From Idiomarinaceae bacterium HL-53 (lineage in GTDB: Bacteria; Pseudomonadota; Gammaproteobacteria; Enterobacterales; Alteromonadaceae): 64,000 nt of DNA. Positions 9,329 to 17,450 of this stretch are shown here, piece after piece. Below the pieces are notes generated by a model, which saw only the letters and a list, made by a program, of their open reading frames with translations, had not been told where the DNA came from and did no database searches. The position numbers and the translations under genes were made by a program. Location: positions 1,090,659 through 1,154,658 of the forward strand of contig LN899469.1 in the NCBI GenBank assembly GCA_001458075.1, read 5' to 3'. Position 1 is the first letter of the stretch. Every line of letters starts with the position of its first letter.

Positions 9329-10005
9329 ACTCTGTAATGCTGAGATGGAAAATCTACGTTAATCTCATGGGGTAAAATCGAATAAGATTTGCCATGGTGC
9401 TCGTCGAGCACACACACTGCAAAGCCTTGCGGTTTGGATGAGTTTACAATGGTGTGGTAATTACTTCTGAGTTGGATTTGATGAATAAAGTCGTTGTGCC
9501 GACTCGGCACCGCAAGTCTACATTCATGAGATGTGGATTGGCAATGTATGAGGAGAAGCCAATTAGTATTGTCTTTCTGAATTGGACGAACATATCGTGT
9601 ATAGCCGAGGCTGTTGGCAGTGATGATATAGGTTAGTTGATCTAAGAACTCGAGATCTTGATTTACAGAGACGGTACTTTTTCTAAGCGACCATATAAAA
9701 GGAAAAATTCTGCCTCGAAGGAATATTACTCGAACATCGGAACAGTCATTAAACAATTTCGTCGGCTTGATACAACGCACCTGGAAGGTGCAGTAGACAG
9801 CGCCCAAAATAGAAATCTCTGGATCTGGGCTCGTGAAGATTAAATCTTCGATATAAGTCACGAAGAGGTCTTGGTTTTCATCTTGCGAGGCAATGCTCCG
9901 AGTTTCCAATGGCACCAGAATTTCATGGATAGCCCCTGAATTACAAATGAATAGAAAGAGTGAAGGCTTCAAAAGACTGATGGTGGAGGGTGAGATGCGT
10001 CCCAT
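9325..10005 (-). CDS. Unrecognised secreted protein, first gene of the FecR/barrel operon
   Basis: I do not recognise this protein. An ATG at 10020 would give 231 residues, but the ATG at 10005 has a good AGGA eight bases upstream, so I prefer 226 residues. It begins with a hydrophobic segment (about residues 10-25, LLKPSLFLFICNSGA) that looks like a signal peptide. The rest is rich in beta-prone and aromatic residues with several cysteines. It ends in an ATGA overlap with the TPR-barrel gene, which is strong evidence that it is a real gene of the same operon. It may be a periplasmic partner of the barrel or the FecR protein. Opposite-strand open frames here are shorter and have no ribosome site. 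Confidence 0.6.
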   Translation of the reverse strand: MGRISPSTISLLKPSLFLFICNSGAIHEILVPLETRSIASQDENQDLFVTYIEDLIFTSPDPEISILGAVYCTFQVRCIKPTKLFNDCSDVRVIFLRGRIFPFIWSLRKSTVSVNQDLEFLDQLTYIITANSLGYTRYVRPIQKDNTNWLLLIHCQSTSHECRLAVPSRHNDFIHQIQLRSNYHTIVNSSKPQGFAVCVLDEHHGKSYSILPHEINVDFPSQHYRV

Positions 10006-10074
10006 GATAAATGTCCTCATGTCCTTTTATTTAATATTTGTCGGGAGCACGAAATCTTTACATATTTTTAACGG

Positions 10075-10102
10075 ATTATAGCCCAGATTCATGGAGGAAC
10101 AA
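10075..10102 (-). promoter_or_regulatory. Sigma-70-type promoter for the FecR/barrel operon
   Basis: On the minus strand a -35-like TTGTTC (10102 to 10097) is followed after 16 bases by a perfect -10 TATAAT (10080 to 10075). It lies about 70 bases before the start of the first gene of the leftward operon. Confidence 0.45.
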
Positions 10103-10123
10103 GTGAATGGAAGTTTTTCTTTA
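10096..10123 (+). promoter_or_regulatory. Possible ECF-type promoter before the sigma/anti-sigma operon
   Basis: GGAACAA at 10096-10102 followed after 15 bases by TCTTTA (10118-10123) resembles the GAACTT / TCTGA pattern of RpoE-like promoters. It would let the sigma factor drive its own operon. It overlaps the -35 of the divergent FecR operon promoter. The match is partial. Confidence 0.28.
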
Positions 10124-10200
10124 ACTTATTCATATTGGTAGGGAATAAATACATGGGCAACTTCGTTTAATGATTAGAGATAACAATTGAGGAAGAAAGC

Positions 10201-10704
10201 TTGAGCATACAGAGAAGCGAGTGGTTGCAGTGGTATCCGGGAGCATTAGCGCTTGCTCGGCAATTGCTCAGCGGGGCAGATGAGGCAAAAGACATTGTGC
10301 AGAGCGCTTATATTAAATGCTTTGAGCATTCACGCATACCAACCGAGCCAGCCGCTCAGCGAGTTTGGCTGCTTAAGGTGGTTCGCAATAGCTGTATCGA
10401 TTACTTACGAGGTATACGCAAATTTAGTGATGAATCAAGCGAAGAACGATTGGACTCAAGCGCGACGCCAGAACAATCGCTCTCGCAAGAACAGCGCAAG
10501 AATCGACTACAAGAGGCACTGGCGTTGTTGTCGATAGATATGAGAGAGGTGCTGGTTTTGCGGGAAATGAATGAGCTATCTTACGCGCAAGTAGCAACAT
10601 TGCTGAACATTGAGCCCGGAACCGTGATGTCGCGCTTGCATAGAGCTCGCATGGCACTGAGAGCGCGTTTGCAACAAATGAATGAAGACGGAGGTGAGGT
10701 ATGA
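10201..10704 (+). CDS. ECF-family RNA polymerase sigma factor
   Basis: The product has 167 residues with the usual ECF layout: sigma region 2 (about 8-75; GADEAKDIVQSAYIKCF and the RVWLLKVVRNSCIDYLR segment), a short acidic linker, and region 4 (about 105-160; LSYAQVATLLNIEPGTVMSRLHRAR helix-turn-helix). It redirects RNA polymerase to a small regulon. The start is a TTG with GAGGAAG upstream; no ATG gives a full region 2. The stop overlaps the anti-sigma start by ATGA, so the two are made in step. The targets are unknown; the divergent FecR/barrel operon is a candidate because of position only. Confidence 0.88.
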   Translation: MSIQRSEWLQWYPGALALARQLLSGADEAKDIVQSAYIKCFEHSRIPTEPAAQRVWLLKVVRNSCIDYLRGIRKFSDESSEERLDSSATPEQSLSQEQRKNRLQEALALLSIDMREVLVLREMNELSYAQVATLLNIEPGTVMSRLHRARMALRARLQQMNEDGGEV

Positions 10705-11174
10705 GCCAGGTGCTTACATGTGAACACATTGAGCCAATGCTCTCTGGGTTTTTAGACAACGAACTGTCGCAATCGGAATCACAGCGGGTCGCATTGCATG
10801 TGAAACAGTGTGAGAAATGCGCAGCATTACTTGCGGAGATGAAAACGATGCAGAATGATTTACAAGCAATCGCAAAACAAGATCAGGGACATACTCAAGC
10901 GGAAATTGATGCGCTAGATCAATTGCTGAACGACACTCCCTCGCGTTGGTTAGGAACGATCGCATGGAGCCTCGTTGTGATGGGTGGCCTTATTGTGAGT
11001 GGCTTCTTTGTCTATGAACTCGGATTGACGCTGTGGCAAGATACAACTCAACCCTTGTGGCTCCGCGGTGCCATTGCAGCACTATATGTTGGCTTTGCTG
11101 GGCTATTTATCATGGTTCTGCGCCAGCGCTTAAAGTCTTTAAAAACTGATAAATATAGAAAGGTAAAATTATGA
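10701..11174 (+). CDS. Zinc-finger anti-sigma factor, membrane-anchored
   Basis: The product has 157 residues. The N-terminal 45 residues form an anti-sigma zinc-binding domain (zf-HC2/ZAS): Cys7 and the HVKQCEKC motif (H-x3-C-x2-C). After a soluble linker there are two hydrophobic segments (about 78-100 and 115-135), so it probably sits in the inner membrane with the sigma-binding domain in the cytoplasm. It overlaps both its neighbours by four bases. Members of this family hold the partner sigma factor inactive until a redox or envelope signal; H-x3-C-x2-C members are often redox-responsive, but that is not shown here. Confidence 0.82.
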   Translation: MSQVLTCEHIEPMLSGFLDNELSQSESQRVALHVKQCEKCAALLAEMKTMQNDLQAIAKQDQGHTQAEIDALDQLLNDTPSRWLGTIAWSLVVMGGLIVSGFFVYELGLTLWQDTTQPLWLRGAIAALYVGFAGLFIMVLRQRLKSLKTDKYRKVKL

Positions 11175-11497
11175 GCCACATTATTGTATGCACCACTGAA
11201 ACCGTTGCCGGAAAAGACATTGGTGAAACCCTTGGGATCGTTCGTGGTAACACGATTCGTGCTCGTCATGTGGGCAGAGATATTCTCGCGGGGCTAAAAA
11301 ATATCGTGGGTGGTGAGTTACATGACTACACCAAGCTCATGGCAGAAGCGCGTGAGCAGTCGATTGATCGAATGCTTGATGAAGCCAGAGATTTGGGTGC
11401 CGATGCCATTGTGGGCGTTCGCTTTTCGACCTCAGTGGTGGCTCAGTCAGCTGCGGAAATTCTGGTATTTGGCACCGCAGTGAAGTTCAAAAGCTAA
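11171..11497 (+). CDS. YbjQ/UPF0145 family protein
   Basis: The product has 108 residues and matches the YbjQ family (heavy-metal-binding-like, pentameric fold in solved structures): TTETVAGKDIGETLGIVRGNTIRARHVGRDI and the AREQSIDRMLDEARDLGADAIVGVRF region is the family core. The role is unknown. It overlaps the anti-sigma gene by ATGA, so it belongs to this operon, and its last codons overlap the convergent selO stop. Confidence 0.88.
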   Translation: MSHIIVCTTETVAGKDIGETLGIVRGNTIRARHVGRDILAGLKNIVGGELHDYTKLMAEAREQSIDRMLDEARDLGADAIVGVRFSTSVVAQSAAEILVFGTAVKFKS

Positions 11498-12969
11498 GTA
11501 CCACAGAAGGTATTTCCGATTTGTTCTTGTGGCTTGGGTGGGCGCGCAAAGCGATGTTCAAGCGCGGCTCTATCGAAAGGCTTCTGTAACTGCAGAAGCA
11601 AGTCATGAAAGACCGCTAAATCACCTTGTTGCTCAGCCTCTGTGATGGCTTCGGCGACGAGGTGATTGCGTGGAATAAGTGTGGGATTCACTGTTTGCAT
11701 TTGTTGGATTGCCTCGGTTCGTGTTCGTCCAAGTCGGTTAAGTCGTTCCGACCATTCGTGTAACCAAGGCTCCCAAGCAGCTTTGTCGCCGAGTTCAGAG
11801 TGAATCTGATGTGTGTCTAACCAATATTCGAGATGTAAAAACAACCGAGTGTAGTCCACGCTTTGCGCTTCCGCGAGGCTTAGCATGGCTTCAACCCACG
11901 CCTTGTCTTCCGCATTAATTACTTGTTCTGGGTTACCAAGCCCCAATTTTGCCAACATACCTTGATAATAAAACTGCTCATAGCGAGGCAGGAATTGTTG
12001 CACGATCTGCTTCATATCATTCACTGCTAACTCAGTATCCCCTCGCGCTGGAATGTGCAGGGTGAGAAGGCTTTCGGCAAGCCGTGAGAGGTTCCATTGC
12101 CCAATAATCGGCTGGCGCTCAAAGCGGTAGCGTCCATTCTTATCAATATAGCTATAAACTTGATCGCGTTTGAAAGAATCCATGAACGCACATGGGCCAT
12201 AATCAATCGTATCGCCCAGAATACTCATATTATCGGTATTCATCACACCGTGAATAAATCCAACTTGCATCCATTTTGCGATGAGCTTTGCCTGCCGCGT
12301 TACCACAGTGTCGAGCAGCGCGACTGCAGGATATGGGGTGTCTTTGAGTTCTGGAAAATAACTGTCAATGAGCCAATGCGTGAGCGCCTTCACTTGTGGC
12401 TCACCCCCATGTACAGAGGCAAATTGAAATGTTCCCACGCGCACGTGACTGCGGGCCACGCGGGTGAGAATGGCGCCAGGTTCTGCTTGTTCGCGATACA
12501 CCCACTCACCGGTAGCAACGGCTGCAAGGGCACGTGTCGTGGGAATATCGAGTGCGGCCATACTCTCACTGACCAAATATTCTCTGAGCACAGGTCCTAA
12601 TGGCGAGCGCCCGTCACCGCCTCGAGAGAAAGGGGTTCTGCCGGCCCCTTTGAGTTGAATTTCCCAATGCTGCCCATCTTTATCTTGAGCTTCTGCAATA
12701 GTGATGGCTCGACCATCACCGAGACGCGGATTGAAATGTCCAAATTGATGCCCTGCATACGCCGCTGCATAGGGTTCAAATTCCGCAAGTACCTCAGTTC
12801 CGGCTAAGAGCGGCAAAGCCGAATGCGTGTCTTGCAGCGCGGCGGGAAGTATCAGATTTTTTGCGAACTCAGTATTCCATGCAATCCATTGTGGCTCAGC
12901 GACTTCGGTAGGCGCCACCTTGGTATGGAAAAATTCGGGTAGTGTCTGAAATTGAGTGCGCGTAAACAT
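11494..12969 (-). CDS. selO: SelO/YdiU protein adenylyltransferase (AMPylator)
   Basis: The product has 491 residues, the usual length. SelO is a pseudokinase-fold enzyme that transfers AMP from ATP to Ser, Thr or Tyr of proteins, linked to oxidative stress in E. coli. The diagnostic stretches are present: GAGRTPFSRGGDGRSPLG (about 107-124), REYLVSESMAALDIPTTRA and HGVMNTDNMSILGDTIDYGP (metal-binding Asn/Asp). The C-terminus ends FCGT, so a Cys is kept near the end as in homologues where a C-terminal cysteine pair gives redox control; only one Cys is visible in the tail itself. It is convergent with the YbjQ gene. Confidence 0.93.
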   Translation of the reverse strand: MFTRTQFQTLPEFFHTKVAPTEVAEPQWIAWNTEFAKNLILPAALQDTHSALPLLAGTEVLAEFEPYAAAYAGHQFGHFNPRLGDGRAITIAEAQDKDGQHWEIQLKGAGRTPFSRGGDGRSPLGPVLREYLVSESMAALDIPTTRALAAVATGEWVYREQAEPGAILTRVARSHVRVGTFQFASVHGGEPQVKALTHWLIDSYFPELKDTPYPAVALLDTVVTRQAKLIAKWMQVGFIHGVMNTDNMSILGDTIDYGPCAFMDSFKRDQVYSYIDKNGRYRFERQPIIGQWNLSRLAESLLTLHIPARGDTELAVNDMKQIVQQFLPRYEQFYYQGMLAKLGLGNPEQVINAEDKAWVEAMLSLAEAQSVDYTRLFLHLEYWLDTHQIHSELGDKAAWEPWLHEWSERLNRLGRTRTEAIQQMQTVNPTLIPRNHLVAEAITEAEQQGDLAVFHDLLLQLQKPFDRAALEHRFARPPKPQEQIGNTFCGT

Positions 12970-13035
12970 TGCTTCCCCTTCGTATGATTCTTTCGTACTT
13001 TAACATGAATGAATACGGCAATGAGTGAGAGAAAG

Positions 13036-13536
13036 ATGAAGTTATTTTTGGTGTATGTTGGAGGCAGCGCTCCAGGTGCAAATATTGAGTTGCATGATGT
13101 TCGCTTTGTGGTTGGAAATGCTATTGAAGATTGTTACCCCCAATTACGTGCACAGTGGTATGGAACGAAGAAAGGGTTACATTTAGACAGCTATGTGGAG
13201 ATTCACCATGTCGATGGCTATGCAATTCAGTTGCAAAAAGAGCCGAGCGCACAAACAAAGAAACTTTATTTCGTGAATTTTGGCGGCTATTTACCCGGTA
13301 AATTAGCCGAAGTTCATGAATTTATGTTGTGCGTTGCAGGCAGTAGTGACGAAGCTAAACAACTCGGGAAGTCGCGCCTATTGGTGAATAGCGAAATGCC
13401 ACATAAAGATGATTTATATGAACTTGACGATTTATTGCAAGTTGATTTGCTCGATGGTTGGCATGTTCACCTTGAATACGACGGCATATCTCAGCCGCTA
13501 GCGCCCGACTGGGCTGGCTATGAGGTGATTGGTTGA
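13036..13536 (+). CDS. DUF1543 domain protein
   Basis: The product has about 166 residues from ATG 13036 (MKLFLVYVGGSAPGANIELHD), which has a GAGAGAAAG ribosome-like stretch just upstream; earlier in-frame ATGs at 13009 and 13021 lack one. It contains two similar halves, LFLVYVGGSAPGANIELHDVRF and LYFVNFGGYLPGKLAEVHEFML, each with a GG...PG...(E)xH pattern, which is the duplicated DUF1543 domain. It is small, soluble and has no signal peptide. Function unknown. It stands alone between divergent selO and rimO. Confidence 0.8.
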   Translation: MKLFLVYVGGSAPGANIELHDVRFVVGNAIEDCYPQLRAQWYGTKKGLHLDSYVEIHHVDGYAIQLQKEPSAQTKKLYFVNFGGYLPGKLAEVHEFMLCVAGSSDEAKQLGKSRLLVNSEMPHKDDLYELDDLLQVDLLDGWHVHLEYDGISQPLAPDWAGYEVIG

Positions 13537-13558
13537 GAGCCCGGAGCTGTAGTATAAT
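13529..13558 (+). promoter_or_regulatory. Sigma-70 promoter for rimO-dgt
   Basis: A perfect -10 TATAAT (13553-13558) lies 18 bases after TTGGTT (13529-13534), 44 bases before the rimO start, overlapping the end of the DUF1543 gene. Confidence 0.55.
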
Positions 13559-13602
13559 CTGTCGATATTTCGACCCATTATTTTGCGCAAATTAGGAGCC
13601 TC

Positions 13603-14991
13603 ATGAGCGTTCAAACTTTCGACCCGAATCAATCTGCCTCTCAAAACTTGGAGAAATCTGCAAATGCCGCAGGGCGTATTGGTTTTGTAAGTTTGGGCTG
13701 TCCGAAAAACTTAGTCGATTCAGAACGGATTTTAACGCAATTGCGTGTGGAAGGTTATGAGGTGGTGCCACAGTACAACGACGCTGAACTCGTCATTGTA
13801 AACACCTGCGGATTCATCGATTCAGCAGTACAAGAGTCGTTAGATGCCATTGGTGAAGTCTTGTCAGAGAATGGCAAGGTGATCGTTACCGGGTGCCTCG
13901 GTGCGCGCGATGCTGAAATTCGCGAAGTGCATCCGAACGTTTTGGCGATCACGGGTCCGCATGCCTATGAGGCTGTGATGGGACATGTGTATGAACATTT
14001 GCCAAAACCAACACAAATTCCTTTCGAACAATTAGTGCCCGATACTGGGGTGAAGCTTACGCCACGTCATTTTGCTTATTTGAAGATCTCTGAAGGGTGT
14101 AACCATCGCTGTACTTTTTGCATTATTCCCTCGATGCGCGGCGATTTAGTGAGCCGTCCTATTGGAAACGTACTCGACGAAGCACAGAGGCTCGCCAGTG
14201 CAGGGGTGAGAGAGTTATTAGTCATTTCACAAGACACAAGTGCCTATGGGGTTGATGTGAAGCACCGTACTGGCTTTTGGCAAGGTCAACCTGTCAAAAC
14301 GCGCATGTTGGAGCTCTGCCAAGCGCTTTCGCAATTGGGTATTTGGGTGCGTTTACATTATGTTTATCCTTATCCTTCTGTAGACGATGTAATCCCGATG
14401 ATGGCAGAAGGTAAAATTTTGCCATATCTCGATATTCCATTTCAGCATGCGAACAAACGCATTTTACGGCTTATGAAACGTCCCGGCTCCGCCGATCGAG
14501 TGCTTGAGCGTATTCAAAAGTGGCGTGAAATTTGCCCTGAACTCGTGATTCGCAGTACCTTTATTGTGGGTTTCCCCGGGGAAACGGAAGCGGAGTTTGA
14601 AGAGTTACTCGAGTTCTTGCGAGTTGCACAATTGGATCGAGTGGGCTGTTTCACTTATTCTCCTGTAGAAGGTGCAGTTGCCAATGACTTGCCAGATCCT
14701 GTGCCCGAGGCGGTGAAGCAAGATCGATTAGCGCGCTTCATGGCGGTGCAATCAGAAATTAGTGCAGCGAAGTTGCAAGCACGGATTGGTCAAGAGATGC
14801 GAATTCTCATTGATGAAGTGACACCAGACGGCGCCGTGGGTAGAACCTATGCCGACGCGCCTGAAATAGACGGCGTAGTGCATTTAACCGATGAGTTCGA
14901 TGTGCAGCCGGGTGATTTGATTTGGGGTGAAATTATTCACGCCGACGCACACGATTTATGGGCGGTAAAAGTAGACGATTCGGATGATTGA
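13603..14991 (+). CDS. rimO: Ribosomal protein S12 methylthiotransferase RimO
   Basis: The product has 462 residues. It adds a methylthio group to Asp89 of ribosomal protein S12 using radical SAM chemistry and two 4Fe-4S clusters. Visible: the N-terminal UPF0004 domain with [15 protein letters not shown] (about 27-41) and further cluster cysteines in VNTCGF and TGCLG; the radical-SAM motif CNHRCTFC (Cys166, Cys170, Cys173); and a C-terminal TRAM domain (about 395-455). The length is about 20 residues above E. coli RimO because of an N-terminal extension. A good AGGAG precedes the ATG. The end overlaps dgt by eight bases. Confidence 0.96.
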   Translation: MSVQTFDPNQSASQNLEKSANAAGRIGFVSLGCPKNLVDSERILTQLRVEGYEVVPQYNDAELVIVNTCGFIDSAVQESLDAIGEVLSENGKVIVTGCLGARDAEIREVHPNVLAITGPHAYEAVMGHVYEHLPKPTQIPFEQLVPDTGVKLTPRHFAYLKISEGCNHRCTFCIIPSMRGDLVSRPIGNVLDEAQRLASAGVRELLVISQDTSAYGVDVKHRTGFWQGQPVKTRMLELCQALSQLGIWVRLHYVYPYPSVDDVIPMMAEGKILPYLDIPFQHANKRILRLMKRPGSADRVLERIQKWREICPELVIRSTFIVGFPGETEAEFEELLEFLRVAQLDRVGCFTYSPVEGAVANDLPDPVPEAVKQDRLARFMAVQSEISAAKLQARIGQEMRILIDEVTPDGAVGRTYADAPEIDGVVHLTDEFDVQPGDLIWGEIIHADAHDLWAVKVDDSDD

Positions 14992-16438
14992 TTTTCGAAA
15001 GAAGATAACGACACAGAGACCTCAACCGTCTGAGAACGCGGGTGTAGACTCTCAACTTGCGTTTGAAAGCGATCGCGGCCGCATCATTAATTCTGCCGCA
15101 GTACGCCGGCTGCAACAAAAAACTCAAGTGTTTCCACTCGAGCGAAACGCAGCGGTTCGTAGCCGGTTAACGCACTCTTTGGAGGTGCAACAAACCGGCC
15201 GTTTTATCAGCCAGCAAATTTATCGCGAACTCAAGCAGCGGCAACTCGATTACGGGCTCTTAGATATAGAGCGCGCCTTCGAATCACTCGTAGAAATGGC
15301 GTGCTTAATGCACGATATGGGGAATCCGCCATTTGGTCATTTTGGTGAAGCGGCTATTTCAGAATGGTTTGCCTCTGTATTGCCCAACCTTCCGCAGTTC
15401 TCGGCTGAAGCCTCGGCAGAAGCGCAAGCACTCGCATTTGAATTAACCCAATTTGAGGGTAACGCGCAAGCAATTCGACTCATCGCGAACTTACAGCGCT
15501 TAAATCTAACCTATGCACAAACGGCTTGTGTGTTGAAATATACGAGGCCCGCTACCGCCCCGAAGCCCGAACCTGAAGCGCCGCTTAATTACCTAATGAA
15601 GAAGCCAGGTTACTATCGTTCAGAAGCATTATTCATTGCCGCGTTACAAGAGGCGTTAGATATCACACCTGGGCATCGCTACCCGCTAACCTATGTTATG
15701 GAAGCTGCGGATGATATTTCTTACTGTTTAGCAGATTTAGAAGATGGGGTAGACAAGGGGCTGCTCTCGGTCGCACGCTTAGTTGAACTCTTGAATGAAG
15801 AATTTAAACGTCAGTGCGCTCAAGATTGGCAAGGTAAATACTTTAATGACCAGAGCTTCCATGAAATATTGTCGGGGGCATTGGAAAAGTCTGCGCAAGA
15901 GCCGATTAATAAAGCACATGAATTCTTTATTGCATTGCGGGTGAGCCTTATTTATCCATTGGTTCAACATGCTGCACAGCGATTCGTGGATCACATTGAA
16001 TCTATTTACCATGGACATCTCAATCAAGCCCTACTCGAGGACGGCTCGCCTGCCCATGCGGTGATTAATACCTTAAAAGCGGTTGCGGTGCGCCATGTAT
16101 TTGCAACCGCGGAAGTCGAAACCTTAGAGTTGCAAGGGTATCACTTGCTCACGGGAATATTGGAGCACTATTCCCCATTATTACAACTTTCAGGAGCGCA
16201 ATTCCTAGGTTTAACGCAAGGGAAGCAGCGCGGATTGCTGCGCGAAAGTCGCTTGTTTAATCGCTTACCGCGGAAGCATGTAAAGGCTTACCTAGAATTG
16301 CTAAAGCAGCCTCATAAAGAGCCCGAATTATGGGAAATATATTGCCGCTGTCGCCTATTGCAAGATATGGTGAGTGGCATGACTGATCAATTCGCACTAG
16401 ACGAATACAGAACGCTAACAGCGGGTTCTGCACAATAA
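14984..16438 (+). CDS. dgt: dGTP triphosphohydrolase (dGTPase)
   Basis: The product has 484 residues, close to E. coli Dgt (505). It hydrolyses dGTP to deoxyguanosine and triphosphate in the cytoplasm. The HD-domain metal site is visible: SRLTHSLEV (about 62-70), [13 protein letters not shown] with His110-Asp111, and [11 protein letters not shown] for the late Asp. It overlaps the end of rimO by eight bases, so the two are probably co-transcribed. The paralogous family YfbR is much shorter and is excluded. Confidence 0.92.
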   Translation: MIDFRKKITTQRPQPSENAGVDSQLAFESDRGRIINSAAVRRLQQKTQVFPLERNAAVRSRLTHSLEVQQTGRFISQQIYRELKQRQLDYGLLDIERAFESLVEMACLMHDMGNPPFGHFGEAAISEWFASVLPNLPQFSAEASAEAQALAFELTQFEGNAQAIRLIANLQRLNLTYAQTACVLKYTRPATAPKPEPEAPLNYLMKKPGYYRSEALFIAALQEALDITPGHRYPLTYVMEAADDISYCLADLEDGVDKGLLSVARLVELLNEEFKRQCAQDWQGKYFNDQSFHEILSGALEKSAQEPINKAHEFFIALRVSLIYPLVQHAAQRFVDHIESIYHGHLNQALLEDGSPAHAVINTLKAVAVRHVFATAEVETLELQGYHLLTGILEHYSPLLQLSGAQFLGLTQGKQRGLLRESRLFNRLPRKHVKAYLELLKQPHKEPELWEIYCRCRLLQDMVSGMTDQFALDEYRTLTAGSAQ

Positions 16439-16454
16439 CAAAGTGGAAGTAAAC

Positions 16455-17429
16455 ATGAGCGTAAAGCAAATGATCAAAAAGTTAGCCCCCAGTGCGTTAG
16501 CTGTAATGCTGGTAGGCTGTACGGTAACCTCTAATTCAACACAAGAAGGTTCAATTGAGCGCCCACAGGCGGCGCCTGCAGCGGTGAAAACACTTGACTG
16601 GTTTTGTGCGCGGCTCCCCATTTCAACGCATTTGCAAGGTGAAAATCTGACGCTTTACGTGCGTGACAAAACCTATACGCTCACGCCAATGCAAGCTGCA
16701 TCTGGGGCTCGCTTTCAAGGTGAAAATGGGCAGGTTGAGGTATGGCAAAAAGGAACCGAAGCCACGGTAATTCTGAATGGGCAAACACTTCCTACTTGTT
16801 ATCAGCAAGGCACCTTGCCAAAGCAGTTTTCAGCACGAGGCAATGAGCCCTTTTGGCAATTCGCGCTCGACGGAGACTCTTTAACAATGCGCACGCCGAA
16901 TGGCGAGGCCGTGGGCCGGTTTACTGTGACGCGAGATTTTCGAATTCAGCATACACTTGCAGCAAGCACGAGTTTAGGCGCGGTTCGTGCGCAAGTAGTC
17001 AAACGCACTTGTACCGATACAATGACTGGGTTGCCTTATCCTTATGAAGTGAGTGGCACGTTAGGAGCCCAAGCTATTGCGGGTTGTGGTGGCTTACCAG
17101 AAGATGTCTTGCAAGGAGCTGAATGGCATGTAGATGCAATTAATGGGGAGTCGGTTGGCAGTCAAATTATCACGCTCACCTTTTTACCCAACGGGCGCTT
17201 AACAGGTAGTACCGGTTGCAACCGTTATTTCGGTCAATATCAATTGTCGGGTGAAGGCATATCTATTTCACAACTGGGTATGACCCGCATGGCGTGCGCG
17301 CCCGAGGTTGCAAGATTTGAGCAGCGGTTTACGCAACAATTACGTCGAGTAAACCAATTCACAGTGGATGCTGTGGGTGCGCTCGAGCTGCATAGTACAG
17401 ATGGTAAGATTCGCGCGTTCGCGCTTTAA
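16455..17429 (+). CDS. Three-domain lipoprotein: MliC-like, COG3650-like, META
   Basis: The product has about 324 residues from ATG 16455, which has GGAAG upstream; the in-frame GTG at 16443 is less likely. A signal peptide ends in the lipobox LVGC, so it is a lipoprotein. Three segments follow. The first resembles C-type lysozyme inhibitor MliC (about 45-115: FxCA..., MQAASGARFQ, VEVWQKGTEATVI). The second resembles the COG3650 region (about 125-215: ARGNEPFWQF). The third is a META/HslJ domain (about 225-320: LTFLPNGRLTGSTGCNRYFGQY and MTRMACAP). These are known envelope-stress or lysozyme-defence modules, and the fusion suggests protection of the cell wall. It sits just before the condensin-like operon but no functional link is visible. 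Confidence 0.8.
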   Translation: MSVKQMIKKLAPSALAVMLVGCTVTSNSTQEGSIERPQAAPAAVKTLDWFCARLPISTHLQGENLTLYVRDKTYTLTPMQAASGARFQGENGQVEVWQKGTEATVILNGQTLPTCYQQGTLPKQFSARGNEPFWQFALDGDSLTMRTPNGEAVGRFTVTRDFRIQHTLAASTSLGAVRAQVVKRTCTDTMTGLPYPYEVSGTLGAQAIAGCGGLPEDVLQGAEWHVDAINGESVGSQIITLTFLPNGRLTGSTGCNRYFGQYQLSGEGISISQLGMTRMACAPEVARFEQRFTQQLRRVNQFTVDAVGALELHSTDGKIRAFAL

Positions 17430-17450
17430 GTATTCAGGGATCAGAATTGC

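Noticed and set aside
12097-12600. Rightward open frame of 167 codons
   Set aside because: It lies wholly antisense to selO, whose family motifs are intact, and it has no ribosome site.
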